A DNA stretch of 51,659 nucleotides from Opitutales bacterium (GTDB taxonomy: Bacteria; Verrucomicrobiota; Verrucomicrobiia; Opitutales; Oceanipulchritudinaceae). The notes beneath the pieces were generated by a model. It worked only from the letters and a program-made list of their open reading frames with translations. It was not told the DNA's origin and did no database searches. The DNA lies in contig JAFIGH010000030.1 in NCBI GenBank assembly GCA_020831525.1, positions 1 to 51,659 of the forward strand. Reading direction: 5' to 3'. Shown piece by piece: positions 8,500 through 18,100 of this stretch (position 1 is the stretch's first letter; each line of letters starts with the position of its first letter). The translations under genes and the position numbers were made by a program.

Positions 8500-10544
8500 C
8501 CGGTATGTCGGGCACAACGCGCCAGATCACGTGCCTGCTTTTCACCGCGTGCGCCCTCGCCTCCGCGACCGCTGCGGGCGACAGCACCGCAGCGGAATCC
8601 GTCTTCACGCGCGCCGGGCTGACTGACGCCCGGTTCGACCGACTCTTCGAAGCGCTCGACCTTAGCCACCCGGAACTGGAGACCGCCGCAAAAGCATACG
8701 CATCCGGCGACCGTGATCGCGCCGCCCACGCCCTCCTGCGCCACTTCGCCGACCGACCGCCGCCGCAGGGCGTGTCCGCAGCCCTTGAACCGCCGCCCGG
8801 CTACAGAGAACGCGCGCGCGACGTCCTTGACGACCGTTTCACACTCCAGGACCTCCGCGGTCGGCAGCCCCGGCTTGAAGACGGCGGTCTCGACTGGGAA
8901 GCACGCGGACCGCGCGACGACAAAGAATGGGCATGGTTCCTCAACCGCCACGGATTCATACCCGACCTGCTCGCCGCCCACAAAGAAACCGGCGATCCCC
9001 GCTACTCAGCCAAAGCCTCCGCCCTCATTGTAGACTGGACAAACGCCAACCCCTACCCCGCCCGCTTCAGCTTCTCTCCCGCGTGGCGACCCCTCGAGGC
9101 CGCCCGACGCGTCACACAGGCATGGATCCCCGCCTTCGAATACCTCCGTCACGATCCGCAGGCGCACGGCCCCGCCCTCCTCGCCATGCTCGCCTCCGTC
9201 CCCGATCACGCCGACAAACTCGACCGCTTCGCCTCCTTCTGGGGCGGCAACCACCTCATTACCGAAAAAATCGCCCTCGCCACACTCGCCGCCGCATGGC
9301 CGGAATTCCTCGAGGCCGACGCATGGTTCGACCGCGCCCTCGCCACGCTGAATCGCGAAATCAACAACCAGACCTACCCCGACGGCAGCTACAAAGAACT
9401 CACCAACCACTACCAGCGCGTCGTCCTCGCCGCCGTCCAACCGCTCATGCCCGTCCTCCGCGCCCTCGATGCCGGAGCCGCCGATGCTCTCGCCCGACGC
9501 ATCGAAGAGATGTGGCACTACTTCATCATGATCGCCGCCCCCGACGGCACCGGCCCCATGAACAACGCCGCCGACCTTGAGTTCAACCACGCCCGCGCCG
9601 CGGGCATGCCGGCGTTTTTCGGACGCCCCGACTGGGAATACGTCCTCAGCCACGGGGCGCGCGGCGAACGTCCTGCCGGACCGCCTTCACGCTTCTTCCC
9701 GTGGGCCGGCCACGCCGTCCTGCGCGGCGGCTGGGGGCCTGACGACCCGTGGCTCTTCTTCGACGCCGGACCCCACGGCAGCGCCCACCAGCACCACGAC
9801 CACCTCAACCTCGCCTTCTTCGCCCGAGGGCGGCACCTCGTCGCCGACAGCGGACGTTACATCTACCAGCCCGGTCCGTGGAAAGACTACTTCGAAGGCC
9901 CGCGCGCCCACAATGTTCTCCTCCTCAACGGGCGCGGCACCGTCCCGCCGCCCCGCGTCGTCTCCCGCCCGCTGCCCGTGCGAACCGATTTCAGCGACAC
10001 GCATGCCTTCGCCGCCGCCGCCGCCCGCTTCCCCGCCGATCCCGCGCGCGGCCGCGGCGCCCCCCGCCACACCCGCGCCGTCCTCCTCCTTGGCACCGAC
10101 CACGCCCTCGTCCTCGATGAAATCATCGCCTTCGGCCCCCGCACCCTCGAAGCTGTCTGGAACTTCCATCCCTCCGTTTCCCCCGAAGAAGCCTCGCGCG
10201 TCGTCCGTCTCCTGCCCGTCCCGGCCGACTCCGGCCTCCGTCACACCGCCGTAGAAGACCTTCTGGGCAGCGAAAACCCCGTCGGCGGATGGTTCAGCCC
10301 CTCCTACAACCTCCGCGAGCCCGCCCTCCAGCGCACCCACACCTTCCGTACCGCCGGGCCCGTCCTCCTCCCATGGCTCCTCGCCCACCCCGACGCCCCC
10401 GACCCCGAAATCACCGTCACCCCGCGCGGCAACCGCACCTACGATATCCGCGCCGTCCTCCCGGACAGCTCCACCCGCACATACTCCCTCCGCTTCGACC
10501 GCCAGAACGTACGCCTCCTCGACCACACCGCCCGATTTGAGTGA
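8496..10544 (+). CDS. Heparinase II/III-family polysaccharide lyase, exported
   Basis: The 682-residue protein has a signal peptide (ITCLLFTACALASATAAG, about 11-28). An alpha/alpha-toroid domain follows, with the family signatures PARFSFSPAWRPLEAARR, WGGNHLITEKIALATLAAAWPEF and YPDGSYKELTNHYQR. The C-terminal beta-sandwich heparinase II/III domain begins near FPWAGHAVLRGGWGPDDPWLFFDAGPHG and continues with HQHHDHLNLAFFARGRHLVADSGRY, which carries the conserved histidines. Members cleave uronic-acid polysaccharides such as heparin, alginate or ulvan-like glycans by beta-elimination in the periplasm or outside the cell; the substrate cannot be read from sequence. The start is GTG at 8496 or ATG at 8505. 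It follows the small membrane protein with a four-base overlap. Confidence 0.85.
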   Translation: MTGMSGTTRQITCLLFTACALASATAAGDSTAAESVFTRAGLTDARFDRLFEALDLSHPELETAAKAYASGDRDRAAHALLRHFADRPPPQGVSAALEPPPGYRERARDVLDDRFTLQDLRGRQPRLEDGGLDWEARGPRDDKEWAWFLNRHGFIPDLLAAHKETGDPRYSAKASALIVDWTNANPYPARFSFSPAWRPLEAARRVTQAWIPAFEYLRHDPQAHGPALLAMLASVPDHADKLDRFASFWGGNHLITEKIALATLAAAWPEFLEADAWFDRALATLNREINNQTYPDGSYKELTNHYQRVVLAAVQPLMPVLRALDAGAADALARRIEEMWHYFIMIAAPDGTGPMNNAADLEFNHARAAGMPAFFGRPDWEYVLSHGARGERPAGPPSRFFPWAGHAVLRGGWGPDDPWLFFDAGPHGSAHQHHDHLNLAFFARGRHLVADSGRYIYQPGPWKDYFEGPRAHNVLLLNGRGTVPPPRVVSRPLPVRTDFSDTHAFAAAAARFPADPARGRGAPRHTRAVLLLGTDHALVLDEIIAFGPRTLEAVWNFHPSVSPEEASRVVRLLPVPADSGLRHTAVEDLLGSENPVGGWFSPSYNLREPALQRTHTFRTAGPVLLPWLLAHPDAPDPEITVTPRGNRTYDIRAVLPDSSTRTYSLRFDRQNVRLLDHTARFE

Positions 10545-10619
10545 TACCAGACAACGCAAAATCGAAACATCGATAAATCGCTCATAGCTATTTTTCTTGA
10601 GGTATCGCCTGATTTTTAA

Positions 10620-10669
10620 TGCCTGCCATTGTCAATTCTGTCGATTCGGAATATAGCAATGGCCGGGCA
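10620..10669. terminator. Inverted repeat between convergent genes, possible bidirectional terminator
   Basis: TGCC-T-GCCATTG (10620-10631) pairs with CAATGGC-C-GGGCA (10657-10669), giving about 11 paired bases around a 25-nt AT-rich spacer. It sits between the convergent heparinase-like and lipoprotein genes. The flanking sequence is AT-rich, with T5 at 10614-10618 on the plus strand, but the repeat lacks a clean T-tract immediately after the stem. Confidence 0.35.
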
Positions 10670-10692
10670 TTCACGTAATCAACCGGCTGTCG

Positions 10693-11961
10693 TCACTTGT
10701 TCGCGGCCCCGCCGGTTGGCCGGACGGGTTCGATCCGCTGCCAGCCGCCCCGCTGGTCGAGGCGGTTTGGATCGAAGTGCGGATCCTTGCTCAAAAGGTA
10801 GCCTCCTTGGCTGTCCGAGTAGACGTGGTTGTAGTGACTGGGCAAAGAGACGCTGCCGCCATCGGGTCGGCGAAAGTCATCCACGTCGCGGACGGCGTTG
10901 CTGAACGAACGGCTCATGCGGTCCTGACTGGCCATGCGCTGCTCGAAACTCGATTGCTGCATCTCGCTGATCTCCATGTTCGTCCGCGCGATTTCGCTCT
11001 GCACCCGGCCGAACTCGCGAATCGAATTCATGCGCTGCTCGTGTTCCATCTGGCTGATGCGGCGCTCCAGTTCGTCGATCCGCGCCTGCCAATCCATAGT
11101 GGGCCGCATGGAGTTGACCACGGCGATGAAGAGAGCTTCACTTTCCTCGTATTTGCTGACCGGCGCGCGGGCCGCGAGGAGCGGTGCCGCCGACCAGTTG
11201 TAGTTCACTGTCGGGCCGCCGAAAGCCCCGCTGATGTCTGGGGAGACAAATTCGCTCATCATCAGGAACACTGGAATGCCTTCGCGAAAGCGGGTTCCGT
11301 CCTCCTCGTATTCCACCGTAATCGCTTCAAGGCGGAGAGAAAAACGACCGTCCATTCCTTCCCTGCGGCCCAGCATAATGGATTGCTCAAGCTGCTGGAT
11401 AACCGGCGCGAGGAGTTCGCGCATGGCCATTTCGATATCCTCCAAATGTTCTACATCCACCACCCGCGCGCCCCGCGCATGCGGACGCCCCTTCGGCAAG
11501 AGGTCACGGAGCACATACTCGCCAGCGTCGCGCGGCGGAGGCGACCAGACCGAACCATCCGCCTGGAGCGTTCCCGGCGGAGGCATCACCTGCCCTTGCA
11601 TGGCCATGTATTGCGCCAGCCCCGGCGGAATGCGGGCGTAAGTGTAGTTCCCCGAAGGAAGAAACCAAACCTCCCGCCCGTCCGGACCAACGACGCCGAC
11701 GTTGTTGTTCACGAATGGCTTCCGTCCGGGCGTCCACACAACGCCGCCCTGCAGTACCCAGCCCTCTGGAACGAGCACGGTGTGCGAGACCATGTCTTCC
11801 ATCCCCGGATCCCGTACCTCACGGAGATAGAGGCGCAAATGCGAACTGGAATCCGGATTCGCGCCGACGGGGGCGTCGACCGGCGCGCTATCTTCGCCGA
11901 CCACCGGACAACCCGCGAAAAACAGAGTGAGGACAGGAACGCAGAGCAACCGACCGTTCAT
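10693..11961 (-). CDS. Coiled-coil lipoprotein, function unknown
   Basis: The 422-residue product starts with a lipoprotein signal peptide (MNGRLLCVPVLTLFFAGC, acylated Cys at 18). The central part (about 35-290) has no family that I recognise; it contains a Pro-rich stretch with NYTYARIPPGLAQYMAMQGQ and two MAMxx-type helices. A helical, probably coiled-coil segment follows (DWQARIDELERRISQMEHEQ and the next 60 residues), and the C-terminus is polar with two copies of a GGxxxL-like pattern. It is likely anchored in the outer or inner membrane facing the periplasm. It is divergent from thrS and convergent with the heparinase-like gene. The ATG at 11961 is chosen because the signal peptide starts there; the open frame upstream is only the antisense of thrS. 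Confidence 0.7.
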   Translation of the reverse strand: MNGRLLCVPVLTLFFAGCPVVGEDSAPVDAPVGANPDSSSHLRLYLREVRDPGMEDMVSHTVLVPEGWVLQGGVVWTPGRKPFVNNNVGVVGPDGREVWFLPSGNYTYARIPPGLAQYMAMQGQVMPPPGTLQADGSVWSPPPRDAGEYVLRDLLPKGRPHARGARVVDVEHLEDIEMAMRELLAPVIQQLEQSIMLGRREGMDGRFSLRLEAITVEYEEDGTRFREGIPVFLMMSEFVSPDISGAFGGPTVNYNWSAAPLLAARAPVSKYEESEALFIAVVNSMRPTMDWQARIDELERRISQMEHEQRMNSIREFGRVQSEIARTNMEISEMQQSSFEQRMASQDRMSRSFSNAVRDVDDFRRPDGGSVSLPSHYNHVYSDSQGGYLLSKDPHFDPNRLDQRGGWQRIEPVRPTGGAANK

Positions 11962-12081
11962 GACACAATTTTCAACCGTCGGCGCCCCGCCGTCAAGGCA
12001 ACTTCCCTCGGTCCGCAGCACCTGCTTCGGCGGGGGGCGGTACGGGAAACCGCTTGCCCCCTCGCCGGACGATAGGCAGGT

Positions 12082-13947
12082 ATGAACGTTTTTCCAGAGA
12101 AAGACGCCATGAAAGCGATGACACCCCTTGAGGAACTCCGCCACTCCGCCGCGCACGTGCTTGCGGCTGCCGTCCTGCGCCTCTACCCGGAGGCCAAGCT
12201 CGACATCGGCCCGCCGACCGAGAGCGGGTTCTACTACGACTTCGATCTCGACCACAAATTCACGCAGGAGGATCTTGTGAAAATCGAGGCAACAATGCGC
12301 GAGGTCATTAAGGAGAACCAGCGCTTCGAACGCTTCGAGACCAGCCGCGAGGAAGCCGAGCAGCTCCTCCGCGAGCGCGGGCAGGAGGTCTACAAACTCG
12401 GCCGCCTCGAAGACATCCCGGAGGGCGACCCGATTTCGTTCTACCGCAACGGCGAATTCGTTGACCTCTGCGCGGGCACGCACGTCAACTACACGAAGAA
12501 GATCAAGGCCTTCAAGCTGCTGTCCGTAGCGGGGGCCTACCACCGCGGGGACGAGAAGAACAAGCAGCTCCAGCGGATCTACGGCACGGCCTTTCCCGCG
12601 AAACAGGAACTGGAGGAATACCTCGACCGCCTTGAGGAGGCGAAGAAGCGCGACCACCGCAAGCTCGGGCGCGAACTCAAGCTCTTCCATATCGACGAGG
12701 CGGTCGGACAGGGACTCATACTCTGGACGCCCGCCGGCGCCACGTTGCGGCAGGAACTGCAGAACTTCATCGCCTCCGAGCTGCGCAAACAGGGCTACGA
12801 GCAGGTCTTCACGCCCCACATCGGCAAACTCGGCCTATACCGCACAAGCGGGCATTTTCCCTACTACAAGGAATCGCAGTTCAGCCCCGTCGTCGACCAC
12901 GAGGCGCTGGAGTCGCTCGCTCACGAAGGCTGCTCCTGCGCCGAGCTGAGCAACCGCCTCGACGAGGGCAAGATCGACGGCTACCTGCTCAAGCCGATGA
13001 ACTGCCCCATGCATATAAAGATTTTCGACAGCCAGCCGCGCAGTTACCGTGACCTTCCGGTGCGCCTCGCCGAGTTCGGCACCGTCTACCGCTGGGAGCA
13101 GTCGGGCGAACTCAACGGCATGACGCGCGTGCGCGGCTTCACTCAGGACGACGCCCACCTCTTCTGCACGGAAGACCAGCTCGGCGCGGAGATCCAGGGT
13201 TGCCTCGAACTCGTGAAGACCGTCTTCACCACGCTCGGCATGAAAGACTACCGCGTGCGCGTGGGCCTGCGCGATCCCGACTCCTCCAAATACACCGGCG
13301 AGCCCGCCCTCTGGGACCGCGCCGAAGCCGCCCTCCGCGAAGCCGTCAAGACACTTGGCGTCGACTACGCCGAGGAGCCCGGCGAAGCCGCCTTCTACGG
13401 TCCCAAGATCGACTTTGTCGTCAAAGACGTCATCGGCCGCGAGTGGCAGCTCGGCACCGTGCAGGTCGACTACAACCTGCCGCGGCGGTTTGAACTGAGC
13501 TACGTCGGCGCGGACAACAAGGACCACGTCCCCGTCATCATCCACCGCGCGCCCTTCGGCTCCATGGAGCGCTTCACGGGGGTGCTCATCGAGCATTTCG
13601 CGGGCAATTTCCCGGTCTGGCTTGCGCCCGAGCAGGTGCGGCTGCTCCCCATCACCGACGACCAGTTGCCCTTCGCGGAGGAGCTGGAACGCACGCTCAA
13701 GGCTGTCGGCATCCGCTGCTCCGTCGACCGCCATTCCGATAAGTTCGGAGCCAAGGTGCGCCGCGCCGAACTCGACAAAGTGCCGCACATGTTCGTTCTC
13801 GGCAAAAAAGAGGTCGAGACGGGCGAAATCACCCTGCGCAGCCGCGTCAATAAGGCGAGCGAGGGTGGACACACTGTCGATGAAGCCGTCGCCCTCATCT
13901 CCGAGCAAGTCCGCACCCGCGCGCTGCCCGACGGCTTTTCAGGTTGA
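12082..13947 (+). CDS. thrS: Threonyl-tRNA synthetase lacking the TGS domain
   Basis: This cytosolic class II enzyme charges tRNA-Thr. The editing domain begins almost at the N-terminus (LRHSAAHVLAAAVLRLYPEA, with the HSAAH motif, and later DLCAGTHV). The catalytic core carries motif 1 near FTPHIGKLGLYRTSGHFPYY, YLLKPMNCPMH with a zinc-ligand cysteine, motif 2 RLAEFGTVYRWEQSGELNGMTRVRGFTQDDAH, and motif 3 near HRAPFGSMERF. The anticodon-binding domain (PEQVRLLPITDDQ onward) is complete. The roughly 60-residue TGS domain that opens most bacterial ThrRS is missing, while an insertion (about 270-300, with GCSCAEL) separates motif 1 from the MNCPMH loop. The ATG at 12109 (AGAGAAAG five bases upstream) may be the true start. 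lipA follows 31 nt downstream. Confidence 0.96.
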   Translation: MNVFPEKDAMKAMTPLEELRHSAAHVLAAAVLRLYPEAKLDIGPPTESGFYYDFDLDHKFTQEDLVKIEATMREVIKENQRFERFETSREEAEQLLRERGQEVYKLGRLEDIPEGDPISFYRNGEFVDLCAGTHVNYTKKIKAFKLLSVAGAYHRGDEKNKQLQRIYGTAFPAKQELEEYLDRLEEAKKRDHRKLGRELKLFHIDEAVGQGLILWTPAGATLRQELQNFIASELRKQGYEQVFTPHIGKLGLYRTSGHFPYYKESQFSPVVDHEALESLAHEGCSCAELSNRLDEGKIDGYLLKPMNCPMHIKIFDSQPRSYRDLPVRLAEFGTVYRWEQSGELNGMTRVRGFTQDDAHLFCTEDQLGAEIQGCLELVKTVFTTLGMKDYRVRVGLRDPDSSKYTGEPALWDRAEAALREAVKTLGVDYAEEPGEAAFYGPKIDFVVKDVIGREWQLGTVQVDYNLPRRFELSYVGADNKDHVPVIIHRAPFGSMERFTGVLIEHFAGNFPVWLAPEQVRLLPITDDQLPFAEELERTLKAVGIRCSVDRHSDKFGAKVRRAELDKVPHMFVLGKKEVETGEITLRSRVNKASEGGHTVDEAVALISEQVRTRALPDGFSG

Positions 13948-13978
13948 GGAATCGGCAAAGCCTGCGAGAGTGATCCCC

Positions 13979-14881
13979 ATGGATGGTCGAAAACCCGACT
14001 GGCTGCGGGCCAAGCTGCCCACCAGCCCGGAATACCGCGTGGTACGAAACCTCGTGGATGAGAACGCGCTGCACACGGTCTGCCAAAGCGCGCAGTGCCC
14101 CAACATGGGCGAATGCTGGTCGCGCCGCACGGCCACGGTCATGATCCTCGGCAACACCTGCACGCGAAGCTGCACCTTCTGCGCGATCAACACCGGCCGC
14201 CCCACTGAGCTGGACCTCGGCGAACCGGCGCGCGTCGCCTCCGCCATCCGCAAGATGGGCCTGCGCCACGCCGTCATCACCTCCGTCGCCCGCGACGACC
14301 TCAAAGACGGCGGCGCATCCGTCTGGGCCTCCACCATCCGCGCCGTACGCTACAAAAACCCGGAGACCGCCATCGAAGTCCTCATTCCCGACTTCCGCGG
14401 CAAGCTCGACCAGCTCGAAACCGTCCTCGACGCCGGACCGGACATCCTCAACCACAATATGGAGACGGTGCAACGCCTCCAGCGCCCCGTGCGCAAGACG
14501 GCCTCGTGGGAAATCACGACAAAGGTGCTGGAACACTCTGCGAAGCGAGGATTCACCACCAAATCCGGCATCATGCTAGGCATTGGCGAGGAAGAACACG
14601 AAATCGAGCACTGCATTCGACACCTGCGCGACACCGGCGTGGAGATCCTCACCATCGGGCAATACCTCCAGCCCTCGCGTGAACACCGCAAGATGTTCCG
14701 CTGGGTCACCCCCAAGGAATTCGCCCATTGGAAAGAATTCGGCCTCAAGCTCGGCTACGAAACCGTCGAAAGCGGCCCCCTCGTGCGCTCCAGCTACCAC
14801 GCCGATGAACAGAGCGCCTACCTGCGCGACGGCAAAGAGAGCGAAACGGAAAAGACTGAAGCGGTCGCCGCCTCCGCGTAA
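13979..14881 (+). CDS. lipA: Lipoyl synthase
   Basis: The 300-residue radical-SAM enzyme inserts two sulfurs into the octanoyl chain on lipoyl-dependent enzymes. Both iron-sulfur sites are present: the auxiliary cluster CQSAQCPNMGEC (CX4CX5C) and the SAM cluster CTRSCTFC (CX3CX2C). Other signatures are VITSVARDDLKDGGA, the HNMETV segment, GIMLGIGEE, LTIGQYLQPS and the conserved C-terminal RSSYHADE that supplies the serine ligand. The start ATG at 13979 fits the family N-terminus (KPDWLRAKLP); a GTG three codons upstream is an alternative. It follows thrS closely and is probably cotranscribed. lipB, which usually supplies octanoylation, is not in the window. Confidence 0.97.
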   Translation: MDGRKPDWLRAKLPTSPEYRVVRNLVDENALHTVCQSAQCPNMGECWSRRTATVMILGNTCTRSCTFCAINTGRPTELDLGEPARVASAIRKMGLRHAVITSVARDDLKDGGASVWASTIRAVRYKNPETAIEVLIPDFRGKLDQLETVLDAGPDILNHNMETVQRLQRPVRKTASWEITTKVLEHSAKRGFTTKSGIMLGIGEEEHEIEHCIRHLRDTGVEILTIGQYLQPSREHRKMFRWVTPKEFAHWKEFGLKLGYETVESGPLVRSSYHADEQSAYLRDGKESETEKTEAVAASA

Positions 14882-14980
14882 AACGCGCGGACGGGCGATT
14901 ACGGTCGCGAGACACCGCCGTGCCGCCAGAACAACCAGAGAATTGTCGCAATTCGGCCTTCTCCCTGACGCATGCGGGAC

Positions 14981-15010
14981 TTGCCCCGGGGCGATCGTTT
15001 GGCGTAATAT
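14981..15010 (+). promoter_or_regulatory. Probable promoter of the 1422-residue exported protein gene
   Basis: TTGCCC at 14981-14986 and TAATAT at 15005-15010 are separated by 18 nt. This predicts a 5' leader of roughly 100 nt before the ATG at 15120. No clear terminator for lipA was seen between 14882 and 14980 beyond a short GAATTG/CAATTC repeat. Confidence 0.45.
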
Positions 15011-15071
15011 ATGCCTCCCTACCGGTTACTTGCTTTCCGTTTTCGAGAGCTGCCGAAATCCCCGTATCCCA

Positions 15072-15087
15072 GTACCCTTGAGGGTAC
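15072..15087 (+). other. Leader hairpin upstream of the exported protein gene
   Basis: GTACCC-TTGA-GGGTAC forms a perfect 6-bp stem with a tetraloop, 33 nt before the start codon and inside the predicted leader. It could protect the mRNA, regulate translation, or be a repressor half-site pair. The function is unknown. Confidence 0.4.
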
Positions 15088-15119
15088 CGAAACCTCAAAC
15101 TACCCAATCCCTCCGAAAA

Positions 15120-18100
15120 ATGACCCGTATCCGTCCTTTCCGCACGCGGACCGTTGCCGCGTTACTTGCACTTCCCCTCGCGGTCTCCGCGTCGACCCTC
15201 GACTGGCAGGGAGGCGGCGGCACGTGGGACCTCGCTTCCGCCAACTGGCTCGACGACGGCACCCCCGTCGCGTGGCCGAACACCGGCGAAGAAACCGCCC
15301 GTTTCGCGGATACGGCAGGCACCGTTGATCTCCGCGCGACCGTTGTCGCCGACGGCGTGGATTTTGCCAACCCGGCGTACATCCTTTACATCGACCAAAG
15401 CAACCTCGGCAACGGGTGGCGTCTCGAAACGACGGCCGACATCACCGGCGGCGGCACCCTGCGCTTCCACAGCAACGCCCTTGGCGGGGGCGTCCGCTAC
15501 TCCGACACGCTCATGGCAAGCGGACTGCGCTTTTCGGGTGGCAGCCCCATCCATGTCAATGCCGACCTCCGCGGTCTCAACCTCAACAGCTCGCAAGTCC
15601 TCACGGTGACCGGTGAAGGCACCGAAGTTACCTTCAGCGGGTTCTGGGAGGGTGACGGCGGCAACATGTTCGCGCACGTCTTCCTCCAAGACGGCGGTCG
15701 ATTTATCATCGGAGAGGACGCACATCTCGATTTTGTGAATGACGCCTATTTCACGCGACAGCTTTGGGTGAAAGGCGACGGCACCGGCGGCGTGATCGAA
15801 TTCGCCGAAGGATTCATCGCCGACCTCACCGAAGGCGGGACGGTGCCCGACGGCATCGGCTCCATCCGTCTGAACAACGCCACCGTCGTCACGAACCACA
15901 CGCAGAACATCCCGGTCAACTTCCGCCCGCGCCCAGGCGACGATCCCCAGACCAACGGCCACTTCGTCTTCGAAAACACTGCCGGCTCCCGCTGGATCGT
16001 GCAGACCAACGCCCAGTCCTATGCGGGCGGCGTGTGGCTCCGGGCCGACGGCACCATCGAGACACGGGAAGATCTCACCCACACCGGCGTCCGGGAAGAC
16101 GACACGGTTTCCAGTTTTCCCTACCGGGCGGGCAACGCCTTCCAGACCAATGTCGACGACCTCCTCATCGAAAAAGAAGGTCCTGCGAACCTCATCCTTG
16201 CCGGCGAGCAAGCCTACCGCCCCGGCACCGTCCTCCGCGTGAACGAGGGCGCGGTTGTCTTCGCCACGGACCCCGCCGCAGGCACCTTCCATAATGGCAT
16301 AGGTCAAGCCGTCTCTGAAGCCGGGCCCGACCTCAACGTGGAGGTGCGCTGGACCGCGACGGACGGCATCAACGAGCCTTACTCCAATTTCAACGCGGGA
16401 CGGGCCGAGTTCACCGCGCCGTATTCGAATCTCAACTCCATCGACAATTTCGAAGGGTTCGTCGTCATCGCAGGCGAAGTCGAGATCGAAGAGGACTTCA
16501 CGCAAAATCACCAAGAGTTTATCGGCAACAACGCGCGCCCGAACCGCCGCCTTGATCCCGAGGCCGGCTACCTCGTCTTCCGCCTCGGTGCGGCCGACAC
16601 TGTGGAACTCCATGTCAACGGCACGGCCACCCTCGGCGGATTCCTCCAGATCGAACGCGACGAGGACTTCCTCCCCGCCCCCGGCACGGAAATCGATATT
16701 ATTATGCATGGCGACCGCAGCGGGCAGTTTGCGGCCCTCAACGACTTCTCCGACCTCGGCGTCACGGTGGAATACCTCGAAGACCGCGTGCGCCTCGTCA
16801 CCACGCGCGAAGCCGGGCGCACGGGCGTCGTCGTCGACGAAGACTTCACCGACGGTGAATTCTCCAATCCGGGCTGGTATCTTGAGAACCGTCCCGGCCA
16901 AGTGGGTTTCTTCGCGCCCGCCATTGATCGGCCCGGAATCCCGCAGGGCCTCGTCCACCGCGTCGACCACCCGCAATTCACGTGGGGCGTGGCCTTTCTC
17001 GACACACCGACCTTCCGCATCGGGCCCGATGAAGTCCTCGTGCAAAAGATGACGACCTACTCCGACGTTGCACGCGGTAACGCGCAATACTACAAAATCG
17101 AAATCGCAGCGTTGCACAAAGATACACATGCACCCTTCGGTCACAACCGCAGCGCGGAGTTGAGCCGCAATTACTCCACCCAGGCGGGCAATCAGTGGCA
17201 GATCTTTCCCAGCCTCTACAACGACGACATCACCCGCGTACCCAACGCACATCACTCGGGCGGGTCCACCTCAAACACCCTCCTCAACGCCGACAACTCC
17301 ATGGTCGTTTTCCGCCCCGTTGGCGACGGATCCACAACCCGCGTTGAAGCACTCGGTGCCAACCAAATCAATCCGAACCTCAACATCCCCTTTCCCCTCG
17401 AGCACTGGAACACACTGCAAGTCTCCATGCCGCGCCAGTGGGGCGGCACGGACAACGTCCTCGCCACCGGCGTGTCCCAATCCGACGCGCAACTCGGCAT
17501 GTCCTACGTGCACGTGGGCGTCACGCACCGCACCGATGCCACCGTAGACTACGTGACCGACGCCGCCGACTTCATCGTTTGGAACAGCCACCGGGGACAG
17601 AGCGGAACCCACCTACAGACCGGCGACTTCACCAACGACGGCACCACCGGGGAGACCGACCTTGCCCTACTCATCGAGCACCTCGGCACTGTGCACGACC
17701 CCGACTTTCGCCGCTCGCTGCGCTACGAGACACTCGACCTGCCGGGCAGCGGCACGCCGCCGGAACTCGTCTACGATGCCGCCACGGGAGACCTCCGCCT
17801 CGTCACGTACGGCAGCGCCGTCTCCGCCCTCCGCATTCCTGGACCGGCGGCAGCGACCGCGGCCTCCTTTTCCGAAGACTGGTGGCAGGACTATGTCGTC
17901 GGCCACGAGCAGTGGGTGGATACATCGACCGACGGCATCGAGGGCGACCTCATCATCGCCACCTACGCACCAGGCCTTGGCGAAGAGGACTTCGGCACAG
18001 CGCTTGCGGGCTATGCCGACGGCGGCGCCGCTGAAGTCGCGGTCACCGTCGAAGCCGCCCCGCCCGGCGTCACCGTTCTTCTCGATGATTCCTTCGACAA

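Noticed and set aside
15162-17255. 697-codon minus-strand frame inside the exported repeat protein gene
   Set aside because: Antisense shadow with Val/Gly/Asp-rich composition; the plus frame has a signal peptide and recognisable modules.
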